From IMG/VR virus record IMGVR_UViG_3300049732_000045, positions 1-45,353 of that record: a stretch of 45,353 nucleotides of DNA; one strand, written 5' to 3'. Below are positions 7,960 through 16,852 of this stretch, one piece after another (position 1 is the first letter of the stretch; each line of letters begins with the position of its first letter). The DNA is from a virus. The notes under the pieces are model-generated. The model did no database searches. It worked only from the letters and a program-made list of their open reading frames with translations, and was not told the origin of the DNA. The translations under genes were made by a program, and so were the position numbers.

Positions 7960-9461
7960 TAGCTAGTGTCTTTTAGGACGTAGAGCCTGGCACCCTTGTA
8001 GCGGACAGTATTGGTAGCCGCCGAGCTGAAGGAGTACCTGAGCCCAAAGAAGCGTCCCCGGCTTTCCAGAAAGCCGGTGTCACTGTAGGTGGGCTCCTCG
8101 TTGTCCCCTAGAGGGATATCTACCGAGTCATCGCTGAGCTGGCCTTCATCGGCCAGGACCCAGGACGTGACGAGCTGAGCCGTCAGCTTGCCATAGCCGT
8201 TAGCTCGCTCCGCAAACGTCTCAATGGACTCCAGGTGCAGGGGGTTAGCCCCAGGCGTCTCGATGAGGCCGGTCTGCCAGTAGCCCGAGATAGCGACCGC
8301 GTTGTCGGTCGTAGAGTCAGTCGAAAACTTGTACGAGCGTCGGTTGGTCGTGTCAGCGACCAGCATGATATCTTTCTTGTCGGTGAGCCGGACTGTCGCC
8401 CCCGCACTTAACTCGTGACCCAGGCGACCAGGGAAAGCCCCAAACGCTTCAACCCCAAACTCAGGACGGGGGAGCGTAATGCAGACATGGCCCCGGATCG
8501 CGTTGCTGAGACCTAGCGACGGATAGAAGAAGTGGACCTCGAAGTTAGCGGGGTCGAAGACACCCCAACACCGTCTAGAGCTAGCTACGTCGATATCAAG
8601 CTGGATATCCGGCCACAGACCATCAGCGACCCAAATGTGCCGCGACCCATTGAAGAAGCCCACCCGTCCGGTGGTGGTCATGTACATGTGGGCACCGTTC
8701 AGGTTCACGACTGCATTAGGTGAGGCTGGCCCGTCGTAGTAGCCAATAAACTCGCGGGCGAAGGCGCTAGCAGCGGTCTGGCCCCCAGTGAAGGCCACAC
8801 CCCAAATCGTGTTCTCTTTGTAGAGGATGGCCCCACGGGTACCGAGTGGAGCAATGGCAATGACCTCATCGGGAGTGTCAGAGACCTGCATCTTGTTCAG
8901 AGCAGGCCACGACGTGATGCTGCTGATGTTTCCCCACTGAAGCCCGTATGGGGGCACGATCCCAATGATGTAACTCTCAATCGTCGTTACGTCAGACCAC
9001 TTAGGAGCCCCGGTCATGTCCGTGAAGTTGCCCCCGCCACCGTTCCACTGAGCCGGGGTATCCTTCCCATTGGTGTGAATGACGATGGGCGTAGCCGGGG
9101 TGCCTAGAGCAATCGAGGTAAACCGGGCCGTCTGTGACGTAGTAGCCGTCTGCACCGTGCCGGTCTTGTCTACCCAGGCCCCGCCACTGTAGACATAGAG
9201 ACGCTGTGTCGTGGCGAGCACTGGTACAGGGTCCGAGGCCCCACGAAGGTAGGGAGTGAGGCCCGTGGGTGTCCCAGTAAAGACCTGTGCGTGAAACTGG
9301 GCGTAGCCTGGACGGGGCCTCAGAATCCCATTACGAACAAGGACATTACGTGCATCACGGAGCGCATCAATAGGCAGGCGATAGGCAGGCAGGATCTTGT
9401 TGACACCCTGGACTGGCGGATCAAACTTGCCCACGACGCGCTCACCAGTAGGGCGAGGCAT
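7959..9461 (-). CDS. Tail hub/stabilisation-like structural protein
   Basis: 500 aa, all-beta composition with repeated short strands and Gly turns. It opens with a LPIDALRDARNVLVRNGILRPRPGY segment in which rule-like residues introduce a genome-wide family of podovirus tail proteins; propeller-type repeats (LYVYSGGAWVDKT, HIWVADGLWPD) follow. Such proteins cap or extend the short tail tube. The assignment rests on composition, that N-terminal motif and position between the internal virion candidates and the FN3 protein. Confidence 0.65.
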   Translation of the reverse strand: MPRPTGERVVGKFDPPVQGVNKILPAYRLPIDALRDARNVLVRNGILRPRPGYAQFHAQVFTGTPTGLTPYLRGASDPVPVLATTQRLYVYSGGAWVDKTGTVQTATTSQTARFTSIALGTPATPIVIHTNGKDTPAQWNGGGGNFTDMTGAPKWSDVTTIESYIIGIVPPYGLQWGNISSITSWPALNKMQVSDTPDEVIAIAPLGTRGAILYKENTIWGVAFTGGQTAASAFAREFIGYYDGPASPNAVVNLNGAHMYMTTTGRVGFFNGSRHIWVADGLWPDIQLDIDVASSRRCWGVFDPANFEVHFFYPSLGLSNAIRGHVCITLPRPEFGVEAFGAFPGRLGHELSAGATVRLTDKKDIMLVADTTNRRSYKFSTDSTTDNAVAISGYWQTGLIETPGANPLHLESIETFAERANGYGKLTAQLVTSWVLADEGQLSDDSVDIPLGDNEEPTYSDTGFLESRGRFFGLRYSFSSAATNTVRYKGARLYVLKDTS

Positions 9462-9480
9462 CGTGTTCCCCCTAGAGGGT

Positions 9481-10971
9481 TTAAGGTGTGAAGACTTGCT
9501 TCAGATTGAGGAGCGAAGCACCCGCACCCGAGATGATATCTACCAAGGTGGGGTATGCATTATTGAAGGGACCGACCTTTGCTGGTCTGCCAATGGTGCG
9601 CTGGAATTCGAGCAAGCCATGGAGCGGCAGGGAGACTGACCCTCGCTCATGGTAACCACGAGACGAGCCAATAGGCAGGTTCACGTCCACTGCACCAGGG
9701 TTAGCTCCACGAAGGATACCCTCACGCATAAACTCGGGATTAACCCCACGCTTCAAGAGGTCTTCGTAATACGAGCCTTGCGTGTAGGAACCTGTCTGAA
9801 CGTCTTTGCCGAGGGTGCGCTGTGCTCCCTCCATCTTGAGCCGAGGGCTCATGCCGCCAGTACCCTGAAACACTTGGGAGTCAGACAGATAGTCCATGAT
9901 GGCCGAGCCACGGGAGTACGTAGACCGTGCCCCATGCCAGTGGCTAATCACGTCAGCGGGCAGGTTCAGGTAGTTGAGGGCAGATGAAAACTCGTCTAGC
10001 GCTTCCCTACTCAAGTCACGCACGTCATAACCAAGCGACCCTGCCGTCTGCTCTCGCAGCATCGTGTTGTGGGCCGTAGCCCGCAGCTTCTTCAGCTCGT
10101 CAAGGGCCTGGGTCATGGGGATCTGCGCGTGCGTCTGGAAGCCAAAGGCGTTAGTGGTAGGGGGGCGACCAAAGTGTTGGTTCAACGCCGGGACCGTGAC
10201 CATCGTCCCAACGGGCGTGGAGTTGACCAAGTTAGCCTCAGCTCGCTCCATCGTGTCGCTGAGGATCTTGCGGCCCTGGCCCCCATGGACCAGCTGCCAC
10301 AGCTCGTCCGGGGTGCGGCGCTCACCAAATTCGGGGACTTCACGGTACAAGGCCGTGCCAAGTAGCTTGGCGTCCTTGCCGCTCCTAAACTTGCCGGTGA
10401 TCGGACTAGCAAGAAACTTAGCGACCGGCGCAACGGTCTCACCGACCGTGTTAGCTATCAGAGTCTCTGACCCAGCGGCTACTGGATTACCACCAAGAAC
10501 ACCCTCCGTAGTAGCTGCGGCCAGCGCAGGCCCAACGATACGAGCGGTCCTAGACCCTACTCTAGTAGCTAGAGCTGGGATACCAAAACCCGCCGTCGGA
10601 GGGAACAAACTAAGTCCCAGCAAGGCAGCGTCGCCCGCGAGCTGGCCTGCACTGCCAGGGATCACAAAGTTACTTACGGGTCCGGTAACGTCTTCAGGCA
10701 AACCAGACCACCGGGTGAGACCACTGGCGAATCGGTCCCGCACATTCTGGAGTCCACCAGCCACCTTCTCGCTCATGGTTTGAGGGGCCGGTGGAGCCTC
10801 AGGTACCACGTCGGGCATGTCAAGCTGCTGGACCTGGCCACGTCGCACGTCACGAAGGACGGTGACAGCCCACAGTGGGTCCTTGCCAGGGTTGGCCATC
10901 ATGATCTGATGAGCAGCCTGGGCATCCTCTTGTGTCAGTCCACGGAAAGCCTCTAGATTAGGTTCGGTCAA
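9481..10971 (-). CDS. Internal virion protein candidate, 496 aa
   Basis: TTG start. Residues 1-45 are helical and acidic. About 95-170 is a Gly/Ala-rich hydrophobic stretch (AGQLAGDAALLGLSLFPPTAGFG...), like the membrane-active segments of podovirus ejection proteins. The rest is helical with TRDL-type charged repeats. No enzymatic motif was found. Its place in the cluster after the capsid gene suggests an injected internal protein. Confidence 0.6.
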   Translation of the reverse strand: MTEPNLEAFRGLTQEDAQAAHQIMMANPGKDPLWAVTVLRDVRRGQVQQLDMPDVVPEAPPAPQTMSEKVAGGLQNVRDRFASGLTRWSGLPEDVTGPVSNFVIPGSAGQLAGDAALLGLSLFPPTAGFGIPALATRVGSRTARIVGPALAAATTEGVLGGNPVAAGSETLIANTVGETVAPVAKFLASPITGKFRSGKDAKLLGTALYREVPEFGERRTPDELWQLVHGGQGRKILSDTMERAEANLVNSTPVGTMVTVPALNQHFGRPPTTNAFGFQTHAQIPMTQALDELKKLRATAHNTMLREQTAGSLGYDVRDLSREALDEFSSALNYLNLPADVISHWHGARSTYSRGSAIMDYLSDSQVFQGTGGMSPRLKMEGAQRTLGKDVQTGSYTQGSYYEDLLKRGVNPEFMREGILRGANPGAVDVNLPIGSSRGYHERGSVSLPLHGLLEFQRTIGRPAKVGPFNNAYPTLVDIISGAGASLLNLKQVFTP

Positions 10972-10976
10972 CTAGC

Positions 10977-12977
10977 TCACTTCCTTGGGGGGAGAAGGCC
11001 AGGCGGGATTACTGCGTCACCGACACTGGTCCTCACACGCTCGCCGCTGGTCTTGGGGTAAGGGTCCAGCTCCACACCAAGCGTGGCATTGATACGGTTT
11101 TTCATACTGTTCTCCATGACGGCAGTAACCGCCAAGGTAGCGCCTAACGTCTGCCGGTCAAGCGGCAGCTCGTTGTGCAAGACCTTCTCGAACATCGTCA
11201 CCGGCACCCGGACTGAACCAGTCTGGAGACGACCAGACTCAGCAGCCAGGGTGATCTTGAGGGCGTCGAGCTGACCGATCAGCTCACTGACACCCAGGCC
11301 GCGCTGAGCGGCGATCTTGAGTGCTTGGGTCAGGTTCTTGCCAGGTGCAACGGCGTGGAGCTGGGGCAGGATCTCTCGGAGGCGCTGAATGGCCGGGAAC
11401 GCCGTCTTAGCCAGGCGAACCAGCCGAGCCTCCTGGTCGTCCGTGACCGGAGCCAGGCCCTTCTCAGCTAGGTACTTGGGATCACGAGCCTGGGCCTTGG
11501 TCAAGTGGACTTCCTTGTGAGGAAACTTCTTCTCGAAGAAGTTGATCTTGCCGGAGACCTCCAGGTCGCCCCCTTCGATTGCCCGTTGAGTGTTCAGGTT
11601 GCCAGCGGTCTCAGCTGCGGACTTCTGGCCCGCGAGCTGTACACCACGCTGCTCATCCTCACGCTTCTTCTTCTCCAATATGGCCACTTCGGGAGCGGAC
11701 AGCTGTGCTGCCGACGTGCGGTCACCAAGGATGACACCAGCTCGGGTAAGCGTCTGGACCTCTGCTCCCGTGAGACCAGGGGCAGCGGGCGGACCAGGCT
11801 GCTTGAGAATTCCTCGACCCTTCTCATCCATCTGTGCCTGGATGTTTATACCAGCTGCCCTGACTTCTTGGTCCTGACTAGCTAGCATGGCCGACAGCTG
11901 TTGCTCGTTGATCCCTAGGCTGGGAGTACGGGCTAGTCCAGTCTTGACCGCTTCAGACAACTCGATGGCCTTGGGCAGCTGGGCACCAACAGTCATGCCA
12001 GTGACGTTGCCTTGGGCATCCCGTTGAGGGTTGACCAGAGCCTCACCCTGGCCGAGCTTCATCGGCAGGTTAGCTGGCGTCCGCTCGTTAGTTACCGGGT
12101 CTACGTCGTAGGCCAGGCCACCGATGGTCTCAGTCCTGGGTCGCTTGAAGGCCACCCTGGGGTCCTCACCAAGATTCTTGGGCATCTCAAGAACCACGTC
12201 TTCACCCATCTTGGTAAACTGAGGCGTGTAGCGCTTAACAAGATGCTGGAAGTGCGATTCTTTGAGGTTAGCTAGGATCTCCTGAGGCAGCTCTTCAAAA
12301 GGGACACCCGCAGCAAGGTACTTCTCAGCCGAGTGCAGTGCGACAGCTGCCTTAGTTTCTTGGGCATTAGCTAGCACTTTCTCAGCAACGTGTCGCTGGA
12401 GCGGGACGATGGCCGCGAGAGCTGTCGGATTACTCTTGACCCTGGGATCAGCGGCGATCTTGCCGACGCGGTTGAGCATCATGGCGTAGTCGTCCCCGGT
12501 CTCCTGCTGAGCGATAGAAAGCTCCTGCAAGACCGTGGCGAGGCCCTGAGCCTGCTGCTGCTGATAATTGCGCTGATTCTGTACATGCATCCGCTGGAGG
12601 ACGTGCCGCTGAAGCGCCGGATTCTGAGGCTGACCACTAATGCCTGTAAGACCAAGACCCAACATGGTCAGGATCTCACTGGTACGCGGGCCACCCCCTT
12701 GGGGAGCAACAGCCGGAGCCTGAGGCCCATCGACTGTAGGTAGACCGCTAGCACTAGGATCGTCTATAGCTAGATCATCGTAGTTAGCTCTAGGCATCTC
12801 AGGCTCATCACTAGGCGCTGGACGCACCTGTGCCGGGATCTGTGGGATCGCGGGAGTCGGAGTAGCCTGGGCCATTGGGCCAATGACAGGGCTAGGGGTC
12901 ATCACCGGAGCGGATCGCGCCGGGAACGGAATCAGTGCCCGACTAGGGTCATACGGGCCGATAGGCAGAGGTCGCAT
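10977..12977 (-). CDS. Internal virion protein candidate, 666 aa
   Basis: ATG directly follows the previous TAA. A Pro-rich disordered head (residues 1-110) precedes a long helical, Gln/Lys/Glu-rich body. There are no catalytic motifs I can name. Size, composition and place match large helical ejection proteins of podoviruses. Length and codon use are consistent with an intact gene. Confidence 0.62.
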   Translation of the reverse strand: MRPLPIGPYDPSRALIPFPARSAPVMTPSPVIGPMAQATPTPAIPQIPAQVRPAPSDEPEMPRANYDDLAIDDPSASGLPTVDGPQAPAVAPQGGGPRTSEILTMLGLGLTGISGQPQNPALQRHVLQRMHVQNQRNYQQQQAQGLATVLQELSIAQQETGDDYAMMLNRVGKIAADPRVKSNPTALAAIVPLQRHVAEKVLANAQETKAAVALHSAEKYLAAGVPFEELPQEILANLKESHFQHLVKRYTPQFTKMGEDVVLEMPKNLGEDPRVAFKRPRTETIGGLAYDVDPVTNERTPANLPMKLGQGEALVNPQRDAQGNVTGMTVGAQLPKAIELSEAVKTGLARTPSLGINEQQLSAMLASQDQEVRAAGINIQAQMDEKGRGILKQPGPPAAPGLTGAEVQTLTRAGVILGDRTSAAQLSAPEVAILEKKKREDEQRGVQLAGQKSAAETAGNLNTQRAIEGGDLEVSGKINFFEKKFPHKEVHLTKAQARDPKYLAEKGLAPVTDDQEARLVRLAKTAFPAIQRLREILPQLHAVAPGKNLTQALKIAAQRGLGVSELIGQLDALKITLAAESGRLQTGSVRVPVTMFEKVLHNELPLDRQTLGATLAVTAVMENSMKNRINATLGVELDPYPKTSGERVRTSVGDAVIPPGLLPPRK

Positions 12978-13667
12978 TTAAGAGAAGGCCCCCAATGTGA
13001 AGAGGTCAGCGATAGGTCCAAGTCCTGCCAGATGGAGTGGGATGGTTCGTTCCGGGGTATCTGTGATGCCCTTCTCCAGCACGCCACCGGCCACGGCGCC
13101 TGTGTACCCGCCGCCTGCTGCACCCCAAGGACCACCGTAGATACCACCGACGATGCTCCCAGCTGTACCGCCTAGCGTAGAGCCAACACCCGAGCCGTAG
13201 GTCCCGAGCTGCTTGTTGGTAAAGGTACCGCCTAGGGTCCCTAGCGCACCTGCTGGACCGGACCAGGCGCTACCAGCTCCGCTGGCACCTGCCCCGACTT
13301 CGCCCCCCATTGCGGTGCCCCAGCCCAAGGTGTCTGCTCCAGCGGTCCCAAGGGACGATGCCTCAGCGGGTGTACTACCACCAAGACCACCAAAGTAGTA
13401 CGGGGAATCAGGACCTACACCGTAGGCGTAGGCGTTAGAGCTAGGATTCATCCAATTCTGGTAAGCGTTGTACAACTTTGGGCCGTACCTAGCTCCCATC
13501 TTGGCCAGACTGTTAAACGAGGCAAGGCTAGAGTTGTCCACTCCACCACTTGAGGTGGAGCTGCCATAACTCATACCCCATCCATCAGGTTGTGCTTGTG
13601 CCTGATACTGGGGACTCTGTGTCTGCGGCTGGAAGACTCTGCTGTAGAGACCGGAAGGACGATACAC
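12978..13667 (-). CDS. Glycine-rich virion protein candidate, 229 aa
   Basis: GTG start. The N-terminal 90 residues are Gln/Ser/Tyr/Asn-rich and disordered. About 105-200 is Gly/Ala/Ser-rich with repeated GxxxG (GGTAGSIVGGIYGGPWGAAGGG), typical of membrane-inserting segments in phage ejection proteins or tape-like proteins. It lies within the internal virion cluster. Confidence 0.6.
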   Translation of the reverse strand: MYRPSGLYSRVFQPQTQSPQYQAQAQPDGWGMSYGSSTSSGGVDNSSLASFNSLAKMGARYGPKLYNAYQNWMNPSSNAYAYGVGPDSPYYFGGLGGSTPAEASSLGTAGADTLGWGTAMGGEVGAGASGAGSAWSGPAGALGTLGGTFTNKQLGTYGSGVGSTLGGTAGSIVGGIYGGPWGAAGGGYTGAVAGGVLEKGITDTPERTIPLHLAGLGPIADLFTLGAFS

Positions 13668-13682
13668 TATCGAGCCACTTCC

Positions 13683-15116
13683 TTACGATTTGTCCATGTA
13701 CATACTGCCAATGAGCGCAGCATTACCCAATGCGTTAGTGATTTGACCCCACTGCGGACCATTGTTAGACGAGTTAGTCGCCCCCGGAAAGCCGAGGTTA
13801 CCAGACGGCACAGCTCCCACCATGGACTGATAGAAATTCTGCTTGTTGATGTAATCCTGCATCGCCATCTGCTGCGGCACCGACGCAGCCTGAAAGTCAG
13901 CTTCCGCACCAGTCATCCGGTCGTTGTACCACTGTGACCGCATACCAGGTAGCGACAGACCAGCCTGCATCGTGTTGTTAAGAATCTGATTGCCGGTAGC
14001 CGTCCGACCCTGGTACTGAGTACCCATCAGGTTAGCGGCGGTACCAAGGATGCCCTGGCTGTAGCCTAGCTCCGCATTACGCTGGGCAATGGCCTGTTGC
14101 GTCTGACCTGAGAATTCGGTGTCCATTAGACCAGCCGTCTGACCAAGCAACTGTGACCCAAAGCCCATCTCTGCGTTGCGCTGAGCGATAGATGCCTGGA
14201 TCTGGCCGGTATACTCCGTCTGTGCAAGGGCAGTGTTAAGCTGTGCCTCAACCTGAGCAAGCTGAGCATTAATCGCTTGCGCCTGATCGTAGGACTGGGC
14301 AGTAAGAGCCTGGGACTGGAGCGCAGCCTTCTGCTGCTCCAGCAGCTCGACCTCTTGCTGTCTAGCTAGGATCTGACCTTCCATCATGTTGACTTCATGC
14401 TCTGACCCAAGGATCTGCTCTTCAATCGGCAACACCATGCGGGCACCAGCTAAGGCCATAGCCTCAGCCTCCGCACCCGAGTTACCCATTCCCCTCGCCT
14501 GCATCGCGTTCTGGATCTCAGGGGCACTGACCAGTCTCAAGTGATTCTGAGCCGCTTCAAGGGCTCTCGTAGGATCAATCCGCGCAATATCAACGGGAGA
14601 CTGGTGGCCAACAGCTACAGGGTCATACGACGCTGGCGTGGCCTCATAGTCGATGCCACTCGCGGCACCGTAATTCATTGTGGGTGTCGCAATCGGAGCC
14701 TGAGCACGGCTAGCCCATTGAGAAGCAGCCTGAGCCCACGGTCCCCAGTGCATCTGTGGTCCAACAATCGGAGACCCTGCTGTCCGGCTACCAGCCATGG
14801 CACCCTGGACCCAAGCATCTGCACCAGGCATCTCGTTGGACTGATTCCAAATTTGCACCGCTGCGGGACCGTAAGCCTGAAGCGCCGGATTCTCCCACGG
14901 GTCACCAGGCGCATTCCTAGCAGTGCTACGCATATTCGCCAGAGATTCACCCATCTCAGGCGTGACTTTGTATGGACTATTCGCAGGGTTAGTGAAGTAA
15001 CCTGCCCCACCAGGAATGTTATCCCTGGCAGACGTAGCTTCGCCCAACCGAAACCGCATGGCTTCAGCCGTCTCTGGCGAAGGAAGATTTGTAACCGTCG
15101 TGTCGCTACCGCTCAC
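13683..15116 (-). CDS. Gln/Ala-rich helical virion protein, 477 aa
   Basis: GTG overlaps the cupin-like gene stop (GTGA). The first 210 residues are low-complexity with many Trp/Pro/Ala. About 215-340 is a strongly predicted coiled coil (EILARQQEVELLEQQKAALQ...) with two near-repeats of IAQRNAEMG/LGY. The C-terminal part is Gln/Asn-rich. It is likely an internal or tail-associated structural protein; the function is not otherwise visible. Confidence 0.6.
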   Translation of the reverse strand: MSGSDTTVTNLPSPETAEAMRFRLGEATSARDNIPGGAGYFTNPANSPYKVTPEMGESLANMRSTARNAPGDPWENPALQAYGPAAVQIWNQSNEMPGADAWVQGAMAGSRTAGSPIVGPQMHWGPWAQAASQWASRAQAPIATPTMNYGAASGIDYEATPASYDPVAVGHQSPVDIARIDPTRALEAAQNHLRLVSAPEIQNAMQARGMGNSGAEAEAMALAGARMVLPIEEQILGSEHEVNMMEGQILARQQEVELLEQQKAALQSQALTAQSYDQAQAINAQLAQVEAQLNTALAQTEYTGQIQASIAQRNAEMGFGSQLLGQTAGLMDTEFSGQTQQAIAQRNAELGYSQGILGTAANLMGTQYQGRTATGNQILNNTMQAGLSLPGMRSQWYNDRMTGAEADFQAASVPQQMAMQDYINKQNFYQSMVGAVPSGNLGFPGATNSSNNGPQWGQITNALGNAALIGSMYMDKS

Positions 15117-15580
15117 TTACTGCTCAGCTCACTTTCTAACAACTGTTTGTGTGCTTCACTCGAAGGTGCGCCGTCCCAGTCCAGGCCAATACTCGTGGGC
15201 GATCCTGTCAACCAACGTTGGACGCTCAAGAACACACCAGGCGTGGTGGCTCTAGCCCCGTGCCATTGGTTAGGTCGTACTCTAGCTACCCAAAACTCAC
15301 GGCCACTGGGGGTAGTCACCAGCTCGCCGGGGAGGGGGCGACCATTAACGGTCAGCTCAAACTTTCCTCTCACTAGGACCTCGAAGCTGTCTACATTAGG
15401 GTGGCAATGTTCCTGGGCGAGTCCACCGACACCCGTGACGTACAGCTCTGTCTGGAAGTCGTACTGCCGATCAATGACCCTAGAGCGCAGCCGCCCATAG
15501 TCATACGTCGCGATAGCTGGCAACCGAGTAAACGGCTTAGCTAGGATCGACAGCAGATACGCCTTTAACGGGTCAGTCAT
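15113..15580 (-). CDS. Cupin-fold-like protein, 155 aa
   Basis: Residues about 45-125 follow the cupin layout: an EHCHPNVDSFEVLVRG segment (HxH-x4-E spacing typical of motif 1), FELTVNGRPL, then a second part with WHGARATTPGVFLSV (His in motif 2). The metal ligands are therefore probably present. Role unknown; candidates are a metal- or sugar-binding protein or capsid-linked cargo. It lies with two GNAT-like genes between capsid and internal virion genes, an odd site for an enzyme. Confidence 0.6.
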   Translation of the reverse strand: MTDPLKAYLLSILAKPFTRLPAIATYDYGRLRSRVIDRQYDFQTELYVTGVGGLAQEHCHPNVDSFEVLVRGKFELTVNGRPLPGELVTTPSGREFWVARVRPNQWHGARATTPGVFLSVQRWLTGSPTSIGLDWDGAPSSEAHKQLLESELSSK

Positions 15581-16012
15581 TTACAGCTCCAGTAGCCACA
15601 AGTCGCGGATATGCTCTTGAGGCATTCGACGCATGATGGCCTTGGGGTTACGGTAGGTCATGGACAACTGTTGGGTGATCCCCCGTGAACGACACCAGGC
15701 GAACATGATTTGAGCCATTTCGCGTGTCGCCCCCGGATCAGGAGACGACATGTGCCAGCACCAGCTCGTATGGCCAGACTGCGTGCAGATGATTGCACCG
15801 TTCAGTTGGCGGTTGTGAGAGCTAAGCACGACTAGAATCGTTGGATCGTTGACCAGCACCCGAGCGATCCATGAGTCTACGAGCTGGGTTTCGCCAGACC
15901 GCATCAGGTCAGGAATGCCGGTTGCCTGGGTCCCTGCGGCGCTAACCCGTGAATACAGTGCTGGAAGTTGCGCTAACAGGGTCTTATCAAGCGGCTTTGC
16001 TCTCTGGATCAA
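15581..16012 (-). CDS. GNAT-like protein, 143 aa
   Basis: TTG start with GAGG 7 nt upstream. Overlaps the next gene by 26 nt. The order of segments (VDSWIARVLVNDPTILVVLS, strand, then AREMAQIMFAWCRSRGITQQLSMTYRNPKA) parallels the neighbouring acetyltransferase-like protein, which suggests an old duplication. The acetyl-CoA loop is not clear, so it may be a structural relative only. Confidence 0.5.
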   Translation of the reverse strand: MIQRAKPLDKTLLAQLPALYSRVSAAGTQATGIPDLMRSGETQLVDSWIARVLVNDPTILVVLSSHNRQLNGAIICTQSGHTSWCWHMSSPDPGATREMAQIMFAWCRSRGITQQLSMTYRNPKAIMRRMPQEHIRDLWLLEL

Positions 16013-16454
16013 TCGTCAGCCTCAGAACGTGGCGGTAGGACTTGAAGCCTAGCTTGGTCTGCCAGTCCTTGCCGTCTCGATTGGTGTGCAAGATCACTCG
16101 CTTGACCCCGAGTCGTTTAGCCCAGTCCACCACGGCGTTGACTACCTGGATGCGGGCATCACCGACGTTCTCATCGGCGCGGACCTGGGTGATCGTTACC
16201 CACTGCTCAGAACCAAAGCCCTCATGGCTAGCTAGAGCATGACCGACTAGCTTAGCCGTATCGTCTTCGACAATACCGAGAGCGAGCATCTTGGGATCGT
16301 TAAGCCAGAGTCGGGACATGACCGCTGCGGTAAACTCCGTTGGATTTACCTCTGGCTGATACTTCTCTGCGAATGCCCGAACACGCTGTGCGTAAAATGG
16401 CGACAACAGACCGATCTGAGGCTGATGTGGGTCAATCCGCACGACAGCAGGCAT
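15987..16454 (-). CDS. GNAT acetyltransferase-like protein, 155 aa
   Basis: ATG overlaps the previous stop (TAATG). It follows the GNAT order: LVGHALASHEG (beta 2-3 region), WVTITQVRADENVGD (beta 4 and start of the pyrophosphate loop), RIQVVNAVVDWAKRLGVKRVILHT (helix 3 and beta 5), then LGFKSYRHVL (beta 6-7). The substrate is unknown. The classical Q/RxxGxG/A loop is degenerate. Sits between the capsid gene and the cupin-like gene. Confidence 0.6.
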   Translation of the reverse strand: MPAVVRIDPHQPQIGLLSPFYAQRVRAFAEKYQPEVNPTEFTAAVMSRLWLNDPKMLALGIVEDDTAKLVGHALASHEGFGSEQWVTITQVRADENVGDARIQVVNAVVDWAKRLGVKRVILHTNRDGKDWQTKLGFKSYRHVLRLTIDPESKAA

Positions 16455-16780
16455 TACCAGCTCCCTCTATTGACAACAATGCTTGGGCGCATCTGCTCCA
16501 GGTTGCCAAAGTCAAAGAAATCGTTGTGGACGGGGATCACACGTCCGGCAGGAAGGATCAGAGACGACCGCTCACGGTGTTCAGCTTCAATACGATCATT
16601 GACATTTCGTTCTTGTTCCATCAGGACCGCTGCTACATCAGATGGGACGCCATACACGGGGCCTGGGCCATAGGTATCTTGGTTAATGGAGTGCTTGTAC
16701 TCTAGGACAAGATCCACGAGCGTCTTGCGCCCACGGGTCTCACCTGGTTGACGTGTGCTACGTCTGCGCTTTCTTGGCAT
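16454..16780 (-). CDS. Basic hypothetical protein, 108 aa
   Basis: The first 20 residues are strongly basic (RKRRRSTRQPGETRGRK); the rest is mixed helix/strand. It follows the capsid gene and may bind nucleic acid in the head. No family is recognised. The start has no competing upstream codon. Confidence 0.7.
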   Translation of the reverse strand: MPRKRRRSTRQPGETRGRKTLVDLVLEYKHSINQDTYGPGPVYGVPSDVAAVLMEQERNVNDRIEAEHRERSSLILPAGRVIPVHNDFFDFGNLEQMRPSIVVNRGSW

Positions 16781-16852
16781 TCTGGAAATCTCCTGCCCGA
16801 CCCCACATCCGATGGGCGGCGGGGGTCAGGCTCACGATTTTGCTAGCTCGCG

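Noticed and set aside
10064-10783. 239-codon plus-strand open frame
   Set aside because: Antisense to the 496-aa virion protein; low-complexity Ser/Pro artefact.
14541-15500. 319-codon plus-strand open frame
   Set aside because: Antisense to the Gln-rich virion protein and cupin-like gene; Arg/Ser-rich artefact.
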